A DNA stretch of 64,000 bases from the NCBI GenBank assembly GCA_943369295.1, contig CALRMU020000001.1, positions 1,219,791-1,283,790 on the forward strand, given 5' to 3'. The position numbers and the translations under genes are program-made. The DNA comes from JAKRSE01 sp943369295. GTDB lineage: Bacteria; Armatimonadota; Fimbriimonadia; Fimbriimonadales; Fimbriimonadaceae. Shown one piece after another: positions 41,853 through 51,000 of the stretch. The notes below the pieces were generated by a model that ran no database searches, was not told where the DNA came from, and saw only the letters and a program-made list of their open reading frames with translations. The stretch's first letter is position 1. Every line of letters starts with the position of its first letter.

Positions 41853-42853
41853 GCCCGATTCTTCCCAATTCTGTCTCAAGTCTTGGAGAACGAGCACTTA
41901 TAGAGCAGTATGTCTTGCCAGCAGTGAGGGGCCAAAATTCTCATGTATGGGATGATGACGCGGCACCCTTTGGTGGGCAATGTGACAAGCAATGGGTGAT
42001 TTCTACAGACTCAGGTCCGAGAAGGCCTTTTCTGACACAGTTGGCGATTGGAGACAAAGTTGATCTTGGCCACTTTATGGCAACGATGAGCCTAAGTGAT
42101 ATGGCGGCAATGGGTGCAAAACCCGAAGCCCTCGTTTCTGCCTTGCTTCTACCAAATGACTTCCTTGCAGACGATGTCCGAGCCATCGTTCAGGGAATGT
42201 CAGAAGCTTGTGCAGAGTCAGGCGGACTTTATGTTGGCGGCGACGTAGGCGAGGCAGAAGAACTGCGAATAGTTACTACTGCGGTTGGATATGTGTCTGG
42301 AAGTCCCCTTCGGAGAAACGGAGGACGGTATGGTGATTTGATCTTTATCTCAGGGCCATTAGGGAAATGCTTAAGCAATTACGTTGAGGTTGCTAGGTCT
42401 AAGGATAGACGTGTTCCTGTTCTGAGGCCAAGGGCACGAGTCGAACTCGGACAGCTTCTCGTGAGTGAATGTCTAGGTACATCCTGCCTTGATATGTCAG
42501 ATGGGTTCTTGGCTTCCTGTAGTGAGCTTTCTCGCCAATCTGAGTGTAAAGTGAATATCTCACTAGAGTCTGTTCCTGTTTTGCGGCCGAATGTTCAATC
42601 CATTGAGTTTCAGAAATGGCGGGACTTTACGTTGCACATTGGCGGTGACTTTGAACTCTTAATTACCAGCCCAGAGAGTCAAAAACGACGTATGGAAGAT
42701 TTAGGGTGTATCCATGTTGGATATCTTGAAAAGTTTGATGGGCCGACAGACGTATCCGGCGGCTTAGGGACCGCTGGTTCGGTATTCTCGAATTGGGAGC
42801 AGTTTCGAACGAAGCCTCTCACCGACTATCTCACAGAATTAACATGCAACTAG
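41849..42853 (+). CDS. ThiL/PurM-superfamily ATP-binding protein of unknown role
   Basis: A protein of 334 residues with the ThiL/HypE/PurM fold. WDDDAAPFGGQCDKQWVIST with D supplies the Asp-rich nucleotide site; MATMSLSDMAAMGAKPEALV and GGLYVGGDVGEAEELRIVTT match thiamine-monophosphate kinase; LDMSDGFLASCSELSRQSEC and HIGGDFELLIT are the C-terminal ThiL motifs. ThiL phosphorylates thiamine phosphate. No other thiamine gene is near, and the gene is overlapped by a membrane-protein gene and a HIT gene, so a dedicated paralogue acting on another phosphorylated compound is at least as likely. Confidence 0.75.
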   Translation: MSPILPNSVSSLGERALIEQYVLPAVRGQNSHVWDDDAAPFGGQCDKQWVISTDSGPRRPFLTQLAIGDKVDLGHFMATMSLSDMAAMGAKPEALVSALLLPNDFLADDVRAIVQGMSEACAESGGLYVGGDVGEAEELRIVTTAVGYVSGSPLRRNGGRYGDLIFISGPLGKCLSNYVEVARSKDRRVPVLRPRARVELGQLLVSECLGTSCLDMSDGFLASCSELSRQSECKVNISLESVPVLRPNVQSIEFQKWRDFTLHIGGDFELLITSPESQKRRMEDLGCIHVGYLEKFDGPTDVSGGLGTAGSVFSNWEQFRTKPLTDYLTELTCN

Positions 42854-43530
42854 ACTGCAGCATTTGCCGAGAACTACAAGCCCAGCCAAATGGTGGGCTG
42901 GGCCGAGCCCTTGGCCACTCCGGAATCTCGAACTCTGTTCTGAGTTTGTCGAGGGATTTTGCTGTGATTCCTTCGCTCGGCGCACTAGTGAAGGGGCATG
43001 CCCTATTGGTGTCCCGAAGCCATTCCACTATGATCCTTGGATCCGGTCAAGGCTACATTGATCAGATCTTTTCATTGATTCATGATTATTCATGCTTGCT
43101 GGCCTTGGATCCAGAGAATGACGTGCTTCTATGCTTTGAGCATGGCTCTGAAACTGATGACCGTCATCTACACTCATGTGGAACGACACACGGACACGTG
43201 CATTTAGTTCCAATGACTAAGATCCAAGCAGAGTCAATTCTTGGAGCCGCCTTCGTTGGCTCAAGCGAGAAAGAAACTTCGGAAGCTATCCTTGCTCTGG
43301 AAAGCCTTAATAACTACATTTGCGGAGCAATCTTCGAAAAAGGACGTGTTCCTTCGACTTTCAGATTTGTGCATGCCTCTTCGTATCCCTCCCAATATCT
43401 AAGAAGGTGTGTCGCTGAGTATTTAGGGCTAGGTCATTGGGACTGGAAGACTTCCAAATGTGAGAAAGAAACTCTGGCAACAATGTCACTTAGTGCTGAT
43501 GAAAATATTAACATATGGATCGGAAAATAG
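42844..43530 (+). CDS. HIT-superfamily nucleotide-binding protein
   Basis: A protein of 228 residues from ATG 42844. It starts with a C-x-x-C (LDCSICREL), continues AVIPSLGALVKGHALLVSRS HS, the usual HIT beta-strand and PxxxGHxLLxxxxH pattern, and has the histidine triad HGHVHLV after SCGTT near residue 118. HIT proteins hydrolyse or transfer nucleotidyl groups. The C-terminal 100 residues are unusual for the family and end in LSADENINIWIGK. The gene overlaps the ThiL-like gene by 10 bp. Substrate unknown. Confidence 0.75.
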   Translation: MQLDCSICRELQAQPNGGLGRALGHSGISNSVLSLSRDFAVIPSLGALVKGHALLVSRSHSTMILGSGQGYIDQIFSLIHDYSCLLALDPENDVLLCFEHGSETDDRHLHSCGTTHGHVHLVPMTKIQAESILGAAFVGSSEKETSEAILALESLNNYICGAIFEKGRVPSTFRFVHASSYPSQYLRRCVAEYLGLGHWDWKTSKCEKETLATMSLSADENINIWIGK

Positions 43531-43639
43531 TTTGTGTTAACAACGCTGAAAGCTGACAGCCAGTAAGCGAAATGAACCAGTTTTCACTAGTCTTCAAGTT
43601 CAGAACTCGCTCCAAAAACGTAAGAGGTCAATACCCTTC

Positions 43640-45232
43640 CTATTTCCTAAGAACCCACCCTACTGGATCAATCACTGGCGGAGCACCGGAGAAGGGAATA
43701 GTCGCCTTGCCTCTCGGCATTTCGATCCGCCGCTTTTGCCCATCAATCACCACGTCAATCGGCATGGGGAAGGGAAGTCCGGCTGGGGTCTGCCATTCCA
43801 GAGTCAGGACGCCATCGGAAACAGAAGATTTGAGTTCAGGAAGGGCTGCGTGCCTGAGGTAAGGAGTGAAAAACCAGTCAAGATCCTGCCCAGCTTCTCG
43901 TGATGCGATGGTGACAAAGTCGGCGGAAGTCACCAATCTCATGGCTCGGCCGTCTGCCCACTTTTCCATTTCTGGAGTGGGGTAAGCCATTCTTCTTATT
44001 GATCTGAGAAAGGCTTCATCTCCAATTAAGTATCGGAGCGAGTGAAGGATCAAGGCTCCTTTATCATAAATGTCTCCCCCGGTGGTTTGGCCGCCTGACT
44101 CTTTCTCAGGCGCAACAGGAGTTGTGTTTCTAATCACTCTGCGCCTTCTCTTCATGGCTTCCATGTAGGCAGGTTTTCCTCTAATCTGCTCCACATAAAA
44201 GCTATCCATAAAGCTCTGAAAACCTTCGTGGATCCACATGTCTCTCCAGTCTGCGTTGCTTACCAAGTTTGCCCACCATTCGTGGCCAAACTCGTGGAGA
44301 AGAAGCCAATCGTATCCGTCGGAATCGAGTCTAAACTTGTTGCCGTAAGCGATGGCAGTCGAATGCTCCATTCCCAAATGGGGAGTTTCAACGATGCCTG
44401 CCTTGATCTTTCTAAATGGAAAAGGTCCGCAGAACTTTTCCATAAAATGAAAGTACTTTTTCTGCTCTGCAATCAGTTTTGCCGCGTTATCTTTGCTTTC
44501 AGGCAGAACGTAAAAGTGAATCGGAACCTTTTGCCCCCCGATTGACCTGACAGAATCGGTGACAAGCTCATAGGGAGCCGCGTTGAAGACCAGCGAATAG
44601 TTATTGATGGGCAGATCCATTCGCCAGTGATAGCTGGCAAAGCCATCAGATTCGAATTTCTTCTTCACCAGCTTTCCTGGTCCCACAGCCGTCAGATCAC
44701 CAGGGACAGAGAGCCGCATGTCTGCGCTGTCTGGCCGATCGGAGGGGTGATCTTTGCAGGGGAAGAGAAGGTCGGCTCCTGCTCCCTGCAGGGCCACAGA
44801 AACCCACTCTGCACCAGAGGCAGTTTTCGCCCAGACAAAGCCACCGTCCCAAGGGGCGTTCTTGGCCGGATGAGGTGTCCCCGAATAAGTTATCTCTGTG
44901 ACCAGAGTTTCATTGGGCTGCATTGATGTTGGAAGGAAAATCCTCAGACCAGCCTTTTCTCTTATAAACCTGAGAGGAACCCTGCCATCTGTGACCCTGG
45001 AAACAAGATAGTTTTCGTCCAGATCAAGGTAGATGACAGCGGTAGGAATGACGACTTTGGCCGTCATCTTGGTGGTGCCCGAAATCGCCTTTGCTTTGGG
45101 GTCTACCTTCAAGGCAATGTCGTAGTGGGTGACATCAAAGGCTGCCTGCTCAATGGTTAAAGCTCCGCCTGTTGAGTGACTATGCTGGCCCGGATGTGAA
45201 GCACCCAGCAGAGCAATCGAAAGCAGAACCAT
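43640..45232 (-). CDS. M1-family metallopeptidase, exported
   Basis: A protein of 530 residues (ATG 45232; TTG 45238 also open). A short hydrophobic start (MVLLSIALLGAS) may be a signal peptide. The M1 N-terminal beta domain (FDVTHYDIALKVDPKAKAIS) is followed by the exopeptidase loop as LGMEHSTAIAYG in place of GAMEN, the zinc motif LLLHEFGHEWWANLVSNADW, and the third ligand Glu in MWIHEGFQSFMDSF. It would cut N-terminal residues or act as an ERAP-like peptidase outside the cytoplasm. No partner gene is adjacent. Confidence 0.9.
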   Translation of the reverse strand: MVLLSIALLGASHPGQHSHSTGGALTIEQAAFDVTHYDIALKVDPKAKAISGTTKMTAKVVIPTAVIYLDLDENYLVSRVTDGRVPLRFIREKAGLRIFLPTSMQPNETLVTEITYSGTPHPAKNAPWDGGFVWAKTASGAEWVSVALQGAGADLLFPCKDHPSDRPDSADMRLSVPGDLTAVGPGKLVKKKFESDGFASYHWRMDLPINNYSLVFNAAPYELVTDSVRSIGGQKVPIHFYVLPESKDNAAKLIAEQKKYFHFMEKFCGPFPFRKIKAGIVETPHLGMEHSTAIAYGNKFRLDSDGYDWLLLHEFGHEWWANLVSNADWRDMWIHEGFQSFMDSFYVEQIRGKPAYMEAMKRRRRVIRNTTPVAPEKESGGQTTGGDIYDKGALILHSLRYLIGDEAFLRSIRRMAYPTPEMEKWADGRAMRLVTSADFVTIASREAGQDLDWFFTPYLRHAALPELKSSVSDGVLTLEWQTPAGLPFPMPIDVVIDGQKRRIEMPRGKATIPFSGAPPVIDPVGWVLRK

Positions 45233-45295
45233 AGGCAAGCAAGTATAGACTTCAAGCTGCTTTGGCTGCGAATGTCACTTTCTGGTATCCAAATT

Positions 45296-47059
45296 TCAAG
45301 CTTGAAGCTCGATTGCATCTCTTAATCCGAAAATGATTTTGGTAAGAGATGGCGCGCTGATAAGGGAGACGGTGAAATCATAGACACCAGCCTGCTCAAG
45401 CATGATTTTTTCAAGCGGAACCAGCTCTCCTCTGTTCTCCAGTATCCAAGAGTGCAGACTTCGGGCAGCCTCCAGGGCTGGCTCGGCATGCCCTAACAGC
45501 ACCATGGCTCGGCAGACAAAGAAGGTGGTCTCCTTCATCTCGGTGCGGCGTCGGCTTTTCACAGCGAGTTCAATGGCCTGGGCACACCAATCCAGGGCTG
45601 CTGGGTCTTGGCTGCGCGCCTTAATCATGCCTAAGAAGGCCAGACCGGTGGAATCCTGCCTGATAACTTCATCAGATACTCCCATAGCAAACCAGTTCTC
45701 AATCGCTTCATCTGCCTTAGCAGATTGGTTTAGAAAGTGGTAGGTTTGGGCCAAAGCCACCATGGCCCGGCTTGCGGAATATCTGGCATTGGGTTCAGTC
45801 CTTTGTGAAAGGGCGTCAAGGCAGGATTCTAAACCTCTCTTAGCCAGCTCAAAATCAGCAAAGGCCAAGTGTGTAATGGCGATATTTGCACGGGTGACAG
45901 CCAAGAGATAGGGAAGATCCTCCTCAATCGCGATCCGCTCTGTCTGATCATACAAATCCATGGCCTGCTCCTTTTGACCTTCAGCGACAGCGATCATCGC
46001 CAGGTAGCTGAGGGCAGGAATGCGGTCAATCTTTCTTGGTGAGCCTAGCAGCTGGTGAGAAAGCCGTCTCAGGTGCTGGTATTCGCCTTCTTGGTTGTAA
46101 TACTGCATCAGCCGTTTAACCACGCCAGCCCGGTCCGGATCCCACCCTTCTGTTTTTTCGATTACGGTCTCAAGGATTCTTCTAATCTCCCGGCCGTGGG
46201 TGACAATTGCCCAGTTCACTTCTGGCGCGGCGAGCAAAGGCAGGAGCCTTTCCGGGGACGCTTCGGCCAGCATCGTCAGCAGGCTCTGCACCATTTCTAG
46301 CTGCACAGTCGGAACAAACGACCCGTGCTTTTGGGCGTAGCCACCGGCGATGGCTTTTTGGGCAATCGCTTTCAGCTCCGGACTCACATCGATATCAAGG
46401 GTCTCTTTAAGTCGATTCTTAAACTCGCTGTAGGTTCTTTGAGCTTCGGCCAGACGGTCTGTCTGACCAAGAAGTCTTAGCTGCAATCTGACGACAGATT
46501 CGTTTAGCGGATCGGTTTCTGAAAGGTGGCTGGCGTATTCGATGGCGGTGGCAAGCTCGCCTCTCTGAGCCAATTCTTCGGCCAGGCTGTGCAGAACTCT
46601 AAACTGCAGCTTGGTATGACGGACTCGATATTGGTCGATCCATTCCCTATCCCAGAACTCGAGGAATGGCTTTCTCACCACTTCGGCTAGGTTTATCAGC
46701 ATCATCAGCTTGGTGTCAGGCTCTTCTTGACTGGCGGCCTTAAAGTCGAGCAGCTTGGCCTCCTGCCAGTCGGATGATGCTGAGAGAACCAAGGTCTCAG
46801 ACTTTTCTTCTTCAGAAAAAACCACTCCGCTGCCCATTGCAGCTTTGGCGTAGTGCAGGGCCGGGCGCAGATTTTTAAGCTGTTCTGAAGGGCCAGATTC
46901 TGGCCACAGCTCTTGTGCCATCGTGCTTCGCCGCATTTTGGCGTGAGGCTGCAGAGCCAGAAGGGCGACGACTTCGGCCGCTCGGACAGTCCGAAAGATG
47001 GCCGAATCGCCAGTTTCGCTGCTGGCTTTGAATCTGCCCAGAACCTTGACGCTTGCCAT
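45296..47059 (-). CDS. BTAD/SARP-type transcriptional regulator with TPR repeats
   Basis: A protein of 587 residues. The N-terminus is an OmpR-like winged helix of the SARP type (KVLGRFKASSETGD, VVALLALQPHAKMRRSTMAQ, ELWPESGPSEQLKNLRPALH), followed by the bacterial transcriptional activation domain (LHSLAEELAQRGELATAIEY, NESVVRLQLRLLGQTDRLAE). Residues about 290-580 are TPR-like helices. There is no NB-ARC ATPase. Such regulators are numerous in Armatimonadota. It is divergent from the Tat lipoprotein gene with 87 bp between starts, which is a reasonable control target. Confidence 0.85.
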   Translation of the reverse strand: MASVKVLGRFKASSETGDSAIFRTVRAAEVVALLALQPHAKMRRSTMAQELWPESGPSEQLKNLRPALHYAKAAMGSGVVFSEEEKSETLVLSASSDWQEAKLLDFKAASQEEPDTKLMMLINLAEVVRKPFLEFWDREWIDQYRVRHTKLQFRVLHSLAEELAQRGELATAIEYASHLSETDPLNESVVRLQLRLLGQTDRLAEAQRTYSEFKNRLKETLDIDVSPELKAIAQKAIAGGYAQKHGSFVPTVQLEMVQSLLTMLAEASPERLLPLLAAPEVNWAIVTHGREIRRILETVIEKTEGWDPDRAGVVKRLMQYYNQEGEYQHLRRLSHQLLGSPRKIDRIPALSYLAMIAVAEGQKEQAMDLYDQTERIAIEEDLPYLLAVTRANIAITHLAFADFELAKRGLESCLDALSQRTEPNARYSASRAMVALAQTYHFLNQSAKADEAIENWFAMGVSDEVIRQDSTGLAFLGMIKARSQDPAALDWCAQAIELAVKSRRRTEMKETTFFVCRAMVLLGHAEPALEAARSLHSWILENRGELVPLEKIMLEQAGVYDFTVSLISAPSLTKIIFGLRDAIELQA

Positions 47060-47146
47060 GCGAATGCCTAGTTTATCAGATGGTCCTGCCGGGCGTTCTG
47101 AATTGATAACGGTTTTAGAACGCTTGGCCTTCTACTATCTTTTCAA

Positions 47147-49432
47147 ATGGAAAATAGGGGAGAAGAACCAAAGTTCGGACTGCTGACTCGCCGCGATTTT
47201 GCTTGGATCATGATGACTGCCTTTGGCGGTTCATCCATGCTTCTTTCTGGCTGTGGAGGTTTTGGTGGCGGCACAAGTGACGGTGCCGGAGCGCTCAAAT
47301 CAATTCCCGGCACCATCACTCTGCCTTCTGGTGTGGCGGCTTCAGAACTCGTTGTGAGTTCGAGCGAAGGACTGAAGGCGTTGTCGGAGACAACCTACTC
47401 CACCTCGGTCTCTGCAGAAACTCCCACCCTCATCATGGCAATGCATTCCGCCACTAAAAAGGTGGTGGCAATGGCTATGGTCGACCCGGATGGCGGCACG
47501 GCGAACCTGAACTACACTTCAACAGCCATCGCGCTCATTTATCTCGGGCTTGGTGGGGCCATGTTTTATGGTGGAAGTCGGCAGAGCCTTCTAAAAAAGG
47601 TCGCTGAGAGTTTAGAAGTCGCTGGCTTGGCGACTGCCATCCGCACTGCCCAGACGGCCGACAAGTTTGCCCTCAGCAATGGCAGCGCAGCCCTTAAGAC
47701 GAAGATTCAGGCTGCCATCCGGGCGGTAAACGCAGGGCTTTCGCGCGGAGTCAGCGAGAGCAGCAGCGAATCGCGGGCCAATGGAATTCCACCCATGATG
47801 CTGATCGAACCTGCCGCCGCGGTCGATGGCATGACGGTGGTGCAGACCTCGCCAAATCTTGGATTTCAGGTTCAAAACGAGAGGCGACGAACTGCCACAG
47901 CCTTTACCTATATGGTCGGACATGTGGCGACCAATGGCACAGAGACCACCGAGAATCCGCCGAAGCGTGTTGGGGCTCCTCTTTACGTCCCATCTACAAA
48001 GAACATTCTCAGCCTGCCTTACGGCTGGTCGCAGGTGACTTCTAGTCCGGTGAACATAAGCCTTAGCGGGGCTGATAAGACGACGAAGTTTGAGACAGTC
48101 ATCATTTCTACCGCTTTCAAAGGGAGTGTTCCTGCGTTTTACAGCGATCCTCGCTATGCCTCGCATGTTCAGAGTTGGAAGGATGAAGCGGCTCGTTTGA
48201 GGCAGACAGGAATTCTGCAGGGAATGGCGAACCTTGTTCTCGAAGTGCTTGGTCTCGGTGGAACTTTGTTTGAGTACTCCACCCTTTCTGCGCTTATTCC
48301 GCAGGTCTTGGCCAAGACAACGGCCATCAGAGCTGGACTTATTGCTGCCGCAGAGGGCAGCATCTTCTACGAATTCGTCCTTCAAGAACTGCTGGCAGAC
48401 TTTACAGCCGAAGCACTTTTCGCCTTAGAACTCCCGATTATTGAGCCTTTGATTGCACAGGTTAGTGCGGTAAGGGCAGCCGAGCTCTTTGCTGGACAGT
48501 CTTCGGCTGCATCGATAGCAGTCGTTCGGGCGGGGATGGTTGTGCTTATTGCCTTGGGAGTCATGGAAGTGGCAGACATCATTGCCGTTGCCCGTGATAC
48601 AAGAAGCGGGCCGGAAGCCAATCTGTGGAAGCTGACAGCCTTTCAGCCGAGCGTGCAGATGACTCCTCCCAGCGGCACTTACCAGCCAGGATCAAGCCAG
48701 ACCATATCTGTTTCTGCACCAGGTGTTGGGGCGCAGGGTGTGACCTACCAATGGACCCTGACTGGGTCTTCATTGGCAAACATCTCGGATGGCACTCAGG
48801 TCGGGGCTTCTTTCACCTCAACAAAATCTGTAGTGACCTTGGCCACAACCCCATCTACAGTGGGGACCCTTGCCCTGACTGCCATTGTTATCAAGAACGG
48901 TGCCGAGGTAGGCAGGGCTACGGCCAACTTCACTTTAGCAGCCGGTCCACCCATTAAGTTTGTAGAGATTCCATTCGGGCCAAGGCAAAGCTATCCTTCT
49001 GGGGGCGGTTACCTTATTGCGTACCAGGAGATTCCTCTGCAGGCAGCGGCGAGAACGAAGGTCAAGCTGAAGGGGGTGAACAATCAGGCTGGCTTCGATG
49101 GAGCTCGGGCTGAGATGGTAGTCAGTCTTCCTCCCAAGTCGACCCCTGTTTATCCAGTGAACCAGGAAATTGTGGCTGCCCAGAACGTGAACACGGCAGA
49201 GCTCAGAAGGCAGGGTTACCTAACTGGGGAAGGCTGGACTGTAGATTTCTGGACAACGAGTCAGGCGTTTCGTCTTGTCAGCTACGGTGACCGTGTGCTT
49301 CTGTGGCGGGCACTCACGGTTTGGCAGAACAACGCAGGTCCGGATGGACCTCCAGGTTCAGTCTCGGAGGCTAGGGCGATTATTGATGCGGTCCTTCCCC
49401 AGATGCCTTACACGATTGAGTTTCTGCCCTAG
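47147..49432 (+). CDS. Tat-exported lipoprotein of unknown function
   Basis: A protein of 761 residues. The N-terminus LTRRDFAWIMMTAFGGSSML has a twin-arginine motif and ends in the lipobox LLSGC, so it is a folded-export lipoprotein. Residues about 340-460 are strongly hydrophobic and alpha-helical (ILQGMANLVLEVLGLGGTLF, GMVVLIALGVMEVADIIAVA), odd for a secreted protein. Residues about 500-600 look like an Ig-like domain (PPSGTYQPGSSQTISVSAPG, VTYQWTLTGSSLANISDGTQ). The remainder is unrecognised. It is divergent from the BTAD regulator. Confidence 0.7.
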   Translation: MENRGEEPKFGLLTRRDFAWIMMTAFGGSSMLLSGCGGFGGGTSDGAGALKSIPGTITLPSGVAASELVVSSSEGLKALSETTYSTSVSAETPTLIMAMHSATKKVVAMAMVDPDGGTANLNYTSTAIALIYLGLGGAMFYGGSRQSLLKKVAESLEVAGLATAIRTAQTADKFALSNGSAALKTKIQAAIRAVNAGLSRGVSESSSESRANGIPPMMLIEPAAAVDGMTVVQTSPNLGFQVQNERRRTATAFTYMVGHVATNGTETTENPPKRVGAPLYVPSTKNILSLPYGWSQVTSSPVNISLSGADKTTKFETVIISTAFKGSVPAFYSDPRYASHVQSWKDEAARLRQTGILQGMANLVLEVLGLGGTLFEYSTLSALIPQVLAKTTAIRAGLIAAAEGSIFYEFVLQELLADFTAEALFALELPIIEPLIAQVSAVRAAELFAGQSSAASIAVVRAGMVVLIALGVMEVADIIAVARDTRSGPEANLWKLTAFQPSVQMTPPSGTYQPGSSQTISVSAPGVGAQGVTYQWTLTGSSLANISDGTQVGASFTSTKSVVTLATTPSTVGTLALTAIVIKNGAEVGRATANFTLAAGPPIKFVEIPFGPRQSYPSGGGYLIAYQEIPLQAAARTKVKLKGVNNQAGFDGARAEMVVSLPPKSTPVYPVNQEIVAAQNVNTAELRRQGYLTGEGWTVDFWTTSQAFRLVSYGDRVLLWRALTVWQNNAGPDGPPGSVSEARAIIDAVLPQMPYTIEFLP

Positions 49433-49513
49433 CAGAAAGCAAGCTTTGGGCGGCTGACCAGAATGTGGCCGCCCAAGCTTAGGTGCTGTCTGAGCGAGCA
49501 AGGCTCTCTTTTG

Positions 49514-49852
49514 TCAATAGAATGGGCGAACTTCGACCGAGCATCGGCAGGCATCAGCCGCCTTTCGCCCCCACTCGACTGCCTCTTCTGGCGTGGCGCA
49601 TTCCAAAACCCACAGGCCCCCGATGTGCTCATTAGTCTCAAGGTAGGGGCCGTCTGTGACTGTGATAGAACCATCTTCGCTGCTGCGGCGAACAGATTTG
49701 GCCAAGCTCTCTGGGCGCAGACCACCAACAAAAATCCTGATTCCCTTGGCGACCATTTCGTCGTTGACTTCATCAATGGCTCTGGCCATTTCGGGGCCTT
49801 CGATTGTTCCATCGTAGCCAGTTGGGCGGTGAATAGCGACCAGATACTTCAT
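49514..49852 (-). CDS. YCII-related protein (DGPF family)
   Basis: A protein of 112 residues. KYLVAIHRPTGYDGT, then MVAKGIRIFVGGLRPESLAK, VTDGPYLETNEHIGGLWVLE and ATPEEAVEWGRKAADACRCS. The DGPYxExxExIGG strand is diagnostic for YCII-related proteins of the DGPF type, often genomic neighbours of ECF sigma factors, though none is here. Function is unknown. It converges on the Tat lipoprotein gene. Confidence 0.85.
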   Translation of the reverse strand: MKYLVAIHRPTGYDGTIEGPEMARAIDEVNDEMVAKGIRIFVGGLRPESLAKSVRRSSEDGSITVTDGPYLETNEHIGGLWVLECATPEEAVEWGRKAADACRCSVEVRPFY

Positions 49853-49982
49853 TTTGAGCTCCCTGAAAAAGAAATGGATGTGTGCTTAAGAATGCCCAAG
49901 CTATGTGAACATAGCTTCGCCAAGCATCAGTTCGTGAGTGTACCGAGTGTTCTACACCGTCGAGCCGGCAGTGGCTCGGCGG

Positions 49983-50687
49983 TTAATCGTTCTCTTCCAG
50001 ATTGCTCTGCAAAGCCTGTCGCAGAACTGGCGAGTCGATCCAGGAAAACATTTTCGCCTTCAGCTCCTCTCCTTTTTCACTGCCACAGGCGAAGGCAGAC
50101 AACTTGATTTGAAGAGTCAAGCTGCGTACTATGTAATCGAGATAGTCATCATTTGGCCTGTTTTCATCTGTAAACACTGATGAGGCCTGAAGTGAATACC
50201 AAGTGCTTTGAAAAAAGAAACAATCCTTTTTGAGCTTGTCTTCTGGGTTGTCTCCGAGCAGATCCACAGCCCATTCTTTATCACCAGAGGCAAAGATATC
50301 ATCTAATTTATGCTGATACAGGCCGATGTCAAGGCCATGTTCCTTCGCAAAGAAATAGACTTCTTTGGCGGCAGAATAATCTTTGAGTGCGAAATCTAGC
50401 GTAGTCAGATAGTCCAAAAGCTTGAACTTTTTGGGATCAGTGGTCAGCAGCTGATGGACTTCTTTCCGGACTTCAAGGAGTGCAGAATGAGCTGGTGGAT
50501 GCTTGGCCGCAAAGTCTGCCCAACCGATTACGGCGAAGGTCCAACTCATCTCGGTCGGTGTTTTTGGCTTCATAAAGGTGTTTTCATGAAGCCAAAGGTA
50601 GGCATTCAAACACTCCTCAAACCTCTCCTCCTGCTCGAGCTGATGGGCTCGGTTGATTTCAGCGACTATCTTTTCATCCGAAGGCAT
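49983..50687 (-). CDS. Helical repeat (TPR-like) protein of unknown function
   Basis: A protein of 234 residues, mostly alpha-helical and acidic. KIVAEINRAHQLEQEERFEE, LNAYLWLHENTF, LLDYLTTLDFALKDYSAAKE, YFFAKEHGLDIGLYQHKLDD resemble degenerate TPR units. A further helix-rich part follows. There is no signal peptide or enzyme motif. It is a single gene in a quiet stretch. Confidence 0.6.
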   Translation of the reverse strand: MPSDEKIVAEINRAHQLEQEERFEECLNAYLWLHENTFMKPKTPTEMSWTFAVIGWADFAAKHPPAHSALLEVRKEVHQLLTTDPKKFKLLDYLTTLDFALKDYSAAKEVYFFAKEHGLDIGLYQHKLDDIFASGDKEWAVDLLGDNPEDKLKKDCFFFQSTWYSLQASSVFTDENRPNDDYLDYIVRSLTLQIKLSAFACGSEKGEELKAKMFSWIDSPVLRQALQSNLEEND

Positions 50688-51000
50688 TTCAGTATTGTAG
50701 ACCCAATCATCTATTTCAGCTGATTTCTAACGGGCGGATCTTTTCTTGATCAAATTGAAACACACGGGTGAACTGCAAAGGACTGCCAGATAAGCCGCCT
50801 TGATTTGAATCCGTGAAGCAGCTGGAGATTATAGTGGAGATGCCCCTGCCTTTGAGATCTTTCCTTAAGGGTTTAGAAAAGGTTCACCAAGATTGGTCCT
50901 GGTTTTGTTTTCATTCCCGACAGTAATCGCTGACCCAAGTGTCCCTATGGCAATTCCAGGGCCCAAGGCAGATCCTCGGGCCGAAACAGTCCGAGATGAG
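50688..51000. other. 313-bp non-coding stretch
   Basis: I see no gene, no stable hairpin with a U-run and no repeat. It lies downstream of the leftward sugar-transport operon and upstream of the TPR-like gene, so it should hold that gene's promoter, but no box is convincing. Confidence 0.4.

Noticed and set aside
41849..42853. Calling the ThiL-fold gene thiL outright
   Set aside because: The motifs fit the superfamily, but no thi genes are near and it is embedded in a cassette with membrane and HIT proteins. The specific function is left open.
47612..48385. Minus-strand open frame of 257 codons
   Set aside because: Antisense to the Tat lipoprotein gene; Arg/Cys/His-rich, structureless translation typical of a shadow frame.
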